Shown here: positions 55,790-64,000 of the stretch, piece after piece
Layout: each line of letters begins with the position of its first letter
Numbering within the stretch: position 1 is the stretch's first letter
Origin: Gnetum montanum
Taxonomy: Eukaryota; Streptophyta; Gnetopsida; Gnetales; Gnetaceae
Assembly: GCA_015680685.1 (NCBI GenBank)
Contig: MNCI01008058.1
Location: 1 to 64,000 of the forward strand
Length of the DNA stretch: 64,000 bases
Direction of reading: 5' to 3'
Made by a program: the position numbers and the translations under genes
The notes under the pieces: generated by a model
Seen by the model: the letters and a program-made list of their open reading frames with translations, nothing else
Database searches by the model: none
What the model was told of the DNA's origin: nothing

Positions 55790-56790
55790 GAAGATCATGT
55801 AGGTTCACTTGCTATAATTTGTAGACCATCAGAGTCATTAACACCAGTCATTCATTCCAACCTATCAACAATGGTAAACAACACTACAAGCAAAGATGTA
55901 AGTGTTAGATGTAATCAAGGGCAAGTGATGACTTTAATGTTGGCTTACAAGGGTTTGCTAATGCCTTGAGTAGGCTTAAGTTTTAGCAAGGAACTATATT
56001 TCATGGGTTTTCTCCTCACCATCATGATTTAGACTAGACTTTCAACTAAGGGACCCTTCGTGATGTCTCTAGTTTCAAGGTCAATGGTAATTGGGCTACT
56101 TCAGGATGCTAATGTTGTATGATAGAATGGTATTGAGGCTTAATTCTTGGATATTTTAGGTCAACTTGGTCTAACAACATCATGAGAGGGATCCATATAG
56201 GCTTTAAGGCCAGTTGAATTTACTTCCTCATTCTCCTAGCTTAATCTTGCATGACAACATAAGCCCATTAAGAGGCACCTATGTAATAAAATTGTTAAAT
56301 AATGTAAAAATAGTGCAAAATACTCTAATAATAAAACAAAGATGGGTCAAAACAGATTAAATCAATGCCAAACAAGGGCAAAACATGATCACTTGATATC
56401 TCAAGAGGTAGATTAAGGCAAAGAGGGTGAAAGAAAGGTCAAATGATGGTCGAAACTCCATGAAATGGGGTTAAATGAGGTCAAATAAGGCCTTAACAAT
56501 GTCAAATGAAATCAAATGATGTCAAACTGAGCTAATCAAGGCCCAAGCAATGCCAAATGATGAAGGAATGTGGTCAAATAGGACCAGATGATGCAAAAAA
56601 GATGAACTAAAGTTAAATGTCACTAAATGACATGACAATGATAAACAATAATGTAAAATAAGGTAAGGTCAAAACATAGTGGGGAACAAGGCCAAACAAG
56701 GCAAGGTAGACCAGATATGGCCTAACATGGGTAATTGAGGTATAATCAATAGGTTTTGAATCAGCTATAATAAGTAGGTTTGCAATCATG
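54793..56790 (-). mobile_element. Deleted family-2 element interior
   Basis: The polypurine tract and the next 51 bases match 12827-12893. From about 55960 to 56300 the sequence matches the RT-upstream spacer of the giant element at 16200-16560, and 56300-56790 is rich in GGTCAAAT/ATGTCAAA words like 16660-16760. Integrase, both RNase H domains and RT are absent between them, so a large deletion joined the 3' end to the region upstream of RT. Gag and protease are not seen. Confidence 0.6.
55740..55787. repeat. (GA)n microsatellite
   Basis: About 24 uninterrupted GA repeats. Given the heavy decay around it, the perfect array is young or kept perfect by replication slippage. Confidence 0.95.
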
Positions 56791-56799
56791 AGATTCGCA

Positions 56800-58263
56800 T
56801 TCACACTCGGGGCCAATGAACAGGTATCCTTGCCAAAAACCTCTTGTGTTTTAGATGAAAGATGTCTTTACATATAAACAAAAGCCTCATATTTTGAGAC
56901 GTAATTACACCAATAGTGAGGATAAATTTCCAGAATGCGGATGGATATTGACATAACCTGAACTGATTCAATGGGTTGAGGTGACCAAAAGGAAGCAAAT
57001 TTACTTTGTAAAACAGGCACCTAGAAGAAACTGTTGCAGAATAAGGTCATCTAAGAAAACAAGTATCCAAATTGAAGTGGGATAATGGACTAGCTAATCA
57101 TCAATTTGTTAGTTACTGCAAAAGAGTTTGCAGAAAAGGGAATATTAAGCCTTGTAATGACACCCTATCAGAGTTTTTGTTTGACTTATGTTCTGGATTA
57201 TTATTATTAATTTTTGGTTGTTTTTTTTTATTTGTTGATTTAGTTACATTTTCATCGCTGAAATCATTTGACCTATGATTTATGAGGTGAATTGCTCTTT
57301 TATAGATTTGTTAGACACTATGCAGTTTCAATAAATTTTTTACTTTATATTTCATTATAACTTGCTGAGATTCGACTGCCTATAGGATGCAAGAAAGAAG
57401 CCTTCTTAAAAAAAATGGCCTTACGATTCTATAGATCAAAACTCTCTAGTTAGCTCTAAAACTGGGATTAGAGAATAATTGAGTTTTGGAGAAAATTGGT
57501 ACATGACCAGTTCAAACATTTTCATAAATTGTACCAACAGTTTTTATTAGCCAAACTTATATATGAAATAACAACATTGTGCCTTATATAGCTTTAATAC
57601 TTTTATAAGTTAGGCTTAGAATTCCTTAACGTTTGTTTTTTCATCTGTTAATTCTTGATTATTAATTGTTGTAGGAATGATTTTTGATCTTAATTTTAAA
57701 ACAGTGGAATTAGCACATAGCATTGAAAAAGTATGTTATCTTGAGGGGTCTTTTTCATGAAATTGAGAACCCTTTACATATTAAGTATTTAGTTGCTTAA
57801 TTAATCATTAGATATTGGAGCGGTTGAAACTTAAATAAGCAAGGATTTCATGCTATAATAAAAATTATTAGAGTATACATTAGTAGTCTTTAGCTCAAGA
57901 TTTTGTAAAAGGAACAAGGTTGTATATTGTTTTTGAATGAACATGAAACTAACAAAGGGTATCATTTTATGATTTTGTAGTTTTGTGGTTCATGCAAGAT
58001 GAGTTTTGTGAATGGACTCAAGAGATTGATCCTTGGCTAACAGAGTAATAACCTTTATGTTATGCTGAAAAATTTCTTCCTCTAAAGATGTAATCTTTCT
58101 AAAACACAAGCTGCACACATTTTGTTTCGAGCATTTTTGAACAACATCGAGAGACAAATTACATTAAGTTCAAAAGATTGGGTTTTATAACTTCATTTTT
58201 GTGTAGGAGAAATTAAGTTTTAGTATTCTTTTGGGATTTTAATTCATAGAATATGTTAGGTGT
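56800..58263. other. No gene recognised
   Basis: No LTR, retroelement motif or convincing frame. A 68-codon plus-strand ORF (57072-57278) has no recognisable domain and is not supported. This is the longest stretch in the window I cannot tie to a repeat; it may be older low-copy sequence. Confidence 0.3.
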
Positions 58264-58975
58264 TGATGAGCAGCATGTATCCTTATGCCCAACCATATGA
58301 ATCATAAGCATTCATGCATGATCCAGTCAAATTTCATAGATAGGACTAGTTGTGGCATCTAGATTATTAAGCAGTGATCGTAAGACATTGTCTTCCCACT
58401 TGGATTAGTGGTAGCTTTGCCACGTATGGTTTAGTCCAAAGTGAGCCATATGATAATTGATGTTGTTTGGCCTTTAATACTCCTAGTTGTAAACATGATG
58501 AAAGTTGAGAATAGAATACTAAATTTAAGTAATTATAGTAATGTAAATCTACTATAGCCTAGAGTGATGAGCATCCAATCCTAGCTTACCATACATAGCT
58601 TGGACTGATGTAACCATTATTGGGTTACCAAGCATTATGCAACTAGGTGAACCAAGCTATAACACTACTGGGATTACCAAACAATTACACTTAAACACTC
58701 AAAATCAATTGTACTTATTCTATTTTACTAATGAAAAAAAAGTAAAGTACTTGGAAATGTAAGTGATTAAACTAAGAAAATAGTAAAAACTATGCTAAGT
58801 AAAGCAGTATAACTAAGTGAATGTTGTAGTGATGAAAAGAAATCTTGATCTGTATTTTTGGATATGAATTATGTCTAAGTAGAGTTCACTTGAATAAAGA
58901 TTTTGTGCAACTACTCAACACCACACTGTGGGCATTCACTCTAGTGCTAAAACTACACAAAAAAACTAAAAGAAG
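58264..58975 (-). repeat. Family-1 3' LTR, truncated (U3 missing)
   Basis: In plus orientation it starts TGATGAGCAGC. It matches the LTR at 43750-44684 up to the ATTCACTCT-(N)-AACTACACA block (about 44490), then stops. The TATA-bearing end is lost in the deletion. Confidence 0.75.
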
Positions 58976-59258
58976 CTATTTCTATTTGATTATGTCCACT
59001 ATATCCATCTAGAAAACTGTAGTAGCGATGCCTTGTAATGGTGTTTAAGACTTGGTCAACAAATGACAATGGAAAGTGATCTTTGAATGTTGCCATATTT
59101 AATAGCCTAAAATCTATGCACACCGTCCATTTGCCTCCCTTTTTAGGTACAATAACTAAGGGGCTAACCCATTTGCTATCAGTAATGGGGTATATGAATC
59201 CAACCTTGAGAAGCTGTTCGATTTCTTCCTTGACTACTTGCTTCAGCTTTGGGTTCAA
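58976..59258 (-). pseudogene. Gypsy reverse transcriptase, N-terminal part
   Basis: The minus strand is open and reads MNPKLKQVVKEEIEQLLKVG, FIYPITDSKWVSPLVIVPKK, GGKWTVCIDFRLLN, FPLSFVDQVLNTITRHRYYS and FLDGYSGHNQIEI. These are the first RT blocks up to and including the first catalytic Asp (FLD). The remaining palm with the DD pair is deleted at the junction with the LTR. The fuller copy at 40195-38960 shows what is missing. Confidence 0.85.
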
Positions 59259-59276
59259 ATGCCTCTACGGTTGTCT

Positions 59277-60513
59277 TCAAGGCTTCATGGAGGGGTCAGT
59301 GTAAATCTTATGTTGGCATATTCTAGGATCTATTCTGGTTAATTTGGGATATAACCAAGTGAAGGATTTTGACCATCTATTGATTATCTTCAATAGTTCT
59401 TCTTTCTGTTGAGAAGCAAGCTTAGCATTGATAATTACCAGTTTTCCATTTTTAAGAAACATGTATTCCATACTAGTGGGTAATGGTTTCAGCTCAAGGG
59501 GCTCTTGCTTAAATTTCTTAGTGATTTCCAACTTTTCCCAGTTGACATTTTTAAGGTTAAGACTTGGAAGTTGGTGGTGGACTTGCTTTAATGCGTCTAT
59601 GCTATCAATGTAAGTGCAAGTCAAACCCTCAGTTGGTTCCATGCATATGAGTGAACTACTTTCTTGATCAGCTATCAACCACTGGGTGCCTTCCTGTTAT
59701 GTGGTTGTTGCATATAGGCATCTTTGTATGTTGATCACTTGTGCACATTGATTGCATGCAGGCAATGTTAAACTTGAAACAAACCATGACCTTTGCACGC
59801 AATTACACCCTGTGTCACTGTATGCGATGCACAAAACTTTCTTCTTCTCAATCTTTCTGAATGTATTTTCCTTTGATATTTCTAGGAAAAGATCATAGAT
59901 TCCTAGGCTTGTGTCAATGGTGCTTAGCCATGCTCTTCCCATTATGATTGGGAAGTCCCCCTACCATTGTTTACTTGAATCACTAGGAAGTCAGTTGGGT
60001 ATGAACACCCACAAAAATGGTAATAATGTTTTCCACTAGTCCCAATGGGACAGTGATGGACTAGTTTCCCAACGCTAGATGGATGTTGCTTTTTTTTAGT
60101 GGAGGCAAGTTCTAGGCCTTGTACATTTCTTAAGAAATCAAGTTGCCATCGGAACCTGAATCCAAAAGAGCCTTGCATGGTGCATTTCCAGCAATTTCTA
60201 AGTATATTAGAGGATTTCCAAGATCAAAGAATTTCTTGAGAAGGTGGCGAGCTTTTATCCAATCATTGATGGCATGTGTTAGCATCACTGTATGCGTTGA
60301 GTGCAGTGGTTGAGTTGAAGGAGGCTCCAAAGTTTTGATTGATACTGAGGAATCTAAGAAATCAATTGCTTGTGATTGCAAGGGCTTGGTTGGACTATTG
60401 GTTCTAAAGAAAAGTATTTTCTTCATGTGGTTTTTGGAACCAATAGTAGGTTGAGAGTTAACAACCCTTGTGGTGTTATGTTGTTGCAGCTGGGTAGGGA
60501 TTTCACCTTGCAT
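59277..60513 (-). pseudogene. Gypsy aspartic protease and RT linker
   Basis: The stretch open from 60513 to 60130 ends with GNAPCKALLDSGSDGNLIS; the active-site DSGS is intact at 60162-60133. After a frame change YPTDFLVIQ and GRAWLSTIDTSLGIYDLFLE (59942 on) give the C-terminal protease block. Next comes a Cys/His stretch, and then the linker 59678-59277 (EKLEITKKFKQEPLELKPLP; KEELLKIINRWSKSFTWLYP) that leads into RT. Two frameshifts and a few stops separate the pieces. This copy shows the ancestral protease best. Confidence 0.75.
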
Positions 60514-62820
60514 CGTGGAAGCAGGTGGTACTGGAGTAATTGGTGGAAGAGATGCGATCGGATGAGAAGGATGATATGGTTGTGGAATATCACCTCTAGA
60601 AGAGGAAGTCCCATAACACTCATAGGCTTGATAGTGAGGTTGAGGAGTGATGTGACCAGTAGAGTCATGTGGGGAGATTGGTTGCTACACGTAATATCCA
60701 TATGGGTTAGGTTGTTGGTAAGGATACTGTTGCCTTGGTGGTGACATTCCCCATGATTGTGGATGCTGCCACTATTGATATTGCTCAATCAGTTTTGGTG
60801 AGGTTCCACTAGGATAATATGTTAAGGGTTGGTGGAACTGCCTTGGGTTACCTTGAGGATAAGGTAACCTTCGAGGTGTTTGCCTTTTGTTTAATCATGG
60901 GTTGAGTGCATACACCTCAAACTTTTGCAAATGTGAGATTATAGGGCAGCATCCCTTAGGATGATCATATTGACATATCTCACATCCACTATCATTGTCT
61001 ATTTCCAAATCCACAACCTCTTCAATGATGGCAACTTTGCCCTTACCCTTGCTACATGCATGTTTAGCTTCTCTCTTTTTTCTTTATCACAATCACTACC
61101 TTGCTCTCTAGACTCCTCTACTATTTTAAGAATAGTTTGAAATCTATTGTCTAGGGAATCCCACATTTGGTCTACCTTTTCCGAAACTTTTGATGTCATC
61201 TTTTGGATAGGCAAAGTTTTTCTATTCACCATTTCTTCAAGTGGTGACTCTTCTTCATCCTTACAAAATCTTACTCCCCTCTTCTGAAGGGAAGGATCTC
61301 AATTATACTCTTCCACACTTTCTCTCTTTTGTAGCTGACCTTATTCCTTAGTAACTTGCTCCAATAGTCTTTGAATTTGATGGGACCAAAGCTCGGATAG
61401 TCTTCCTTAGGCATAAGTCCCAAGGGTTCTTCTCGTTTCATGCCTAAGCCCATCCACAAGATGGCGTAGTTGATCCCTTTGTGAATAACCATGGCCAGGA
61501 CAATAATGTAACAGTGCATAATATCGGCCCATGGTAGCATCCAAGGGTTCATGTACTCCTTGTTTCTAGCCTTGGATTTGCCTTCGCAAGTTAGACACGT
61601 AGGAGTACATTTGGTACTGGTCATTAAATAGTTCTAACATAGTAATCCACCTACAAATGGATTCCAGTTCTAAAGACTGGTACCAAATTTCCACTTCTTT
61701 AACTAGTGTTTGTGGAAACAACTTAAGTTTTGCCATTCATTCTCTATATTTTGTAAGGCACATGAATCATGGAATGCTTGTAAGTGATTATGAGGATTAG
61801 CGTTGTATCCCCTTTCAAATCGTGGGATATAGTTCATATCTAATCTCTTGATCCTACTATCTTTTTGGTGCTTTGTTGTATTTCTAATAGCCTCAGTTAT
61901 GTCCAACATACTTCAAGTAGCGAGTAGGGGTTCATCATGATCGTATCATCCATGGTATCTATGATGCCTACATTGTTCCCTACTCTCCCTTCTTCTATGT
62001 CAAGACTCTCTAGAGTGCCCTCGTCCCCTTTCCTAGCTATTTTGTCTATGAATTCCACTTTGCCTACCTTTATCCCCATGGTCTTTTTCTTTATGACTGT
62101 GTCTAGATATTGAAGGAGAGGGTGAAGGAGATGATAAAGGTGAAGAAGAAGGATAACTATCATCATGACGGTGTCTGCTACCTTCTCTTCTACGGTCTTG
62201 GCCCTGATCACGATTACAATCAAAATGTCCACCTTTATCATGAGTTTGTGTTCCTTTTTTGGATCCTTTGTGCCCGTGGGTATTAGAACCTAGGTTATGA
62301 ATAGTGGAATGAAGGTCCTGATACACAACCCCTTGGCCAAAGTCAAGGGGAGGAACATCATTGTGTGGCTGACTGCCTGAGGTAGGTTCACCACCCTCAT
62401 TTTCGCTTAAGATGTGTGGGGCATCTTGGGATCACTTACCCTTCAAAGACTTATGATGTCTCTCCTGTTACAAGTCCCTTTGACGTTGTGCCTCTATGAG
62501 ATGGTATTCTCTCAAGTCATGGTCTTGCACAATGTATTCTATGTGTAAGTGCGGCATGCCAATTTGTGTGAGAGCACGAAGAAGCATGCTTGGGATTGAA
62601 TGATCAAGAGGTAACACTATGTTACCTTCTAAGTCTTGCCAATGTAGTTGTTCATCTTGATGGAGGATAAAGGTGAAGTCTATTATATACTCATTTGGAT
62701 GAATATATACCACTGGAACTTGTTGAGGGACTATCAGATCAACATCATGTGTATTACATTGCTGATTTTTCCTGTTTCAGACCTAGGTGGTAAGGAACTT
62801 TTGTATGAAAAAGGAGACAT
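60514..62820 (-). pseudogene. gag: Decayed gypsy gag
   Basis: The chosen ATG at 62820 (MSPFSYKSSLPPRSETGKIS) lies 118 nt from the primer-binding site. The N-terminal domain is open at 62713-62468 (HPNEYIIDFTFILHQDEQLH). It is followed by an Arg/Asp/His- and Ser/Pro-rich linker (62326-62033) like that at the start of the window, and the capsid part 61909-61703 (IPRFERGYNANPHNHLQAFH). A helical segment lies at 61232-60999. The CEICQYDHPKGCCP Cys/His motif is near 60985-60925, with a Pro/Gln/Tyr-rich spacer to 60514. A few shifts and stops break it. It is the most readable gag of the three copies. Confidence 0.8.
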
Positions 62821-62937
62821 ATTTGTCTGTTTAGTGTGAAATGTACTCTTGTTTATTATTTCCTCAATCAACCCTAAGGGTTCGTTCCAATGATGTGAAT
62901 GATTTCCTATGTTCTAGTTAGTGCACAAACAACTAAG

Positions 62938-62955
62938 TCCCCGACAATGGTGCCA
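62938..62955 (-). other. Primer-binding site, tRNA-Asp type, CpG-decayed
   Basis: Minus strand TGGCACCATTGTCGGGGA differs from TGGCGCCGTTGCCGGGGA, complementary to plant tRNA-Asp, at three positions, all CpG transitions. It lies one base from the LTR end. Confidence 0.85.
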
Positions 62956-62956
62956 A

Positions 62957-63853
62957 TGATAAGTGACGAGGTACCCCTATACTCAACCATACGAATATAA
63001 GCATTTCATGCATGATCTGATGAAATTCCAAGGACTAAGTGCTTATGCGCCCTTGTGGGACAAGGATGGGTTGGTTGATCATTTTCTTCCCAAACTTACT
63101 TGTATGTCATGATTGTATGGTTAAGTAAGCTTGAGGCATAAGATTTTTATAGCTTTTATGTTTTTATGTACTACTGCTAATAAGGGAGGAGAGAGAGAGA
63201 TAACTAAGTGACTAATTTAACTTAACTACTGATTAACTAGGCTTCAAACTAATCCTAACACCAGTATTTGTTCTCACTTGTCATACACATCCTAAACCAG
63301 CACAACACTACTGGGATTACCAAACGCTAATCATTACTAGGTTACCAAGTGTTACACGCATGTTCGAAGTGATCGTATTGTGTGTGCTAATAACAAAAAT
63401 GTAAAGTGCATAAAATAAAATAAAATAAATGTAGAAAAAAATAAAATAAAGGAAATGAGTAAGAAAAAAAACTCAAGTGCTACAAGGATGAATCCAAGAG
63501 CTCATCTTTATTGCTGTACACAAGGTGTGCTCAGGTACATAATGCTCAAATAAAGATCTGTCCACACTTAGACCTCTTTCTGAAGGCACTTGAAAAATGC
63601 TCTAACTACAAAATTTTCACTACTTGACTCCCAAAAGACTTCCCTTGAAAGACTTCCTTCCAAGAATTTCTCTTGACTCCTCCTAAATTGTGCACTTGGG
63701 CACTGTATTTATAGGCTTGGGAGAAACTACTCTAATAGAGAAACTACCACTCTAATCACTTTTTCCTACATAAATCTTATTTATGAGAATAATGTTTTCA
63801 TTTTATTTCTATAAGAAATAGAAAACTATGCATTAAAATGAAATGATACATCA
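62957..63853 (-). repeat. Family-1 5' LTR (about 897 bp)
   Basis: In plus orientation it begins TGATAAGTGACGAGG. It shares the TACCAAG and ATGCTCAAATAAAG blocks with the other LTRs. The minus-strand TATA motif CTATAAATA is at 63706-63714. The outer end is placed at CATCA 63853 from the usual TATA-to-end distance, so it is uncertain by some tens of bases. Confidence 0.75.
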
Positions 63854-64000
63854 CATGCATATTCTTATAAGTGTATCCTATCTATTCTTGGTGTTCATAT
63901 TCTTTAATTTTTTTTTTATTATTTCAACTATGTAATTATAATACTTGGTAATATGTATTGAAAGATGAAGACTTATCTTGAATTAAACTAAATAATTATT
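63854..64000. other. AT-rich flank, nothing recognised
   Basis: Sequence beyond the 5' LTR to the window end; no feature seen. Confidence 0.3.

Larger units (their letters stand above)
58264..63853 (-). mobile_element. Family-1 Ty3/gypsy element with internal deletion
   Basis: Minus-strand order: 5' LTR (63853-62957), tRNA-Asp primer-binding site (62955-62938), gag from 62820, Cys/His motif, protease with DSGS, RT to the FLDGYSGHNQI block. Then a junction at about 58975 passes directly into the middle of a 3' LTR (58975-58264). The rest of RT, RNase H, integrase and the U3 part of the 3' LTR are gone. Its frames are less broken than in the copy at 36.6-44.7 kb. Confidence 0.8.

Noticed and set aside
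57072-57278. 68-codon plus-strand ORF with a hydrophobic end
   Set aside because: No domain, no neighbouring exon or promoter evidence, and a length expected by chance in AT-rich DNA.
60376-60744. 122-codon plus-strand ORF
   Set aside because: It is antisense to the Pro/Gln-rich spacer and protease region of the minus-strand gypsy element, which has protein-level support.
1-64000. tRNA, rRNA, CRISPR array, bacterial operon or organelle gene
   Set aside because: None seen. The content is plant nuclear repeats throughout; the tRNA-like strings found are short primer-binding sites only.

Overview
This is a stretch of plant nuclear DNA with no intact gene in it. It is AT-rich, and nearly every recognisable coding stretch is a decayed LTR retrotransposon. 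Reading frames are broken mostly where CAG/CAA (Gln), CGA (Arg) or TGG (Trp) codons have become stops, and primer-binding sites have lost their CpGs. This is the pattern expected of long-silenced, methylated repeats. The density of old, nested, divergent elements fits a seed plant with a very large genome, possibly a gymnosperm, but nothing here fixes the species. I saw no tRNA, rRNA or CRISPR array. Four single-N positions look like assembly joins.

Layout. 1-5016 (+) is a gypsy-type element (family 1) with gag and a complete 850-bp 3' LTR but no pol. 5017-10691 (-) holds two decayed ORFs of unknown function, one ending in a Gln-rich coiled coil. 11391-32104 (-) is a giant Tat/Ogre-like gypsy element (family 2, about 20.7 kb) that landed inside a family-1 LTR; the two halves of that LTR lie at 10692-11390 and 32105-32247. 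The giant element has 5' LTR, PBS, gag and protease, then a gap of about 9.8 kb, then RT, RNase H, a second archaeal-type RNase H, integrase, PPT and 3' LTR. The gap holds a ~180-bp hairpin satellite, other tandem repeats and an intron-containing gene on the opposite strand. 32248-35898 (-) looks like a non-autonomous family-1 element carrying a plant-transposon-protein-like gene. 36640-44684 (-) is the fullest family-1 gypsy copy (gag, protease, RT, RNase H, integrase, 935-bp 5' LTR). 44685-47500 is old sequence with a coiled-coil ORF, a ~25-bp minisatellite and a small copia-type LTR. 48286-52606 (-) is a Sirevirus-like copia element, followed by a 140-bp perfect inverted repeat bounded by Ns. 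53513-56790 (-) is a deleted family-2 element. 56800-58263 has no recognised content. 58264-63853 (-) is a family-1 gypsy copy whose pol is deleted from mid-RT to the 3' LTR.

The elements share parts. Family-1 LTRs keep the same nine-base TATA motif 112-139 bp from their 5' end, and two copies keep an identical 13-base polypurine tract although their interiors differ. Family-2 LTRs occur at four places. The most unusual feature is the interior of the giant element: an antisense, intron-bearing gene plus hairpin satellites placed between protease and reverse transcriptase.
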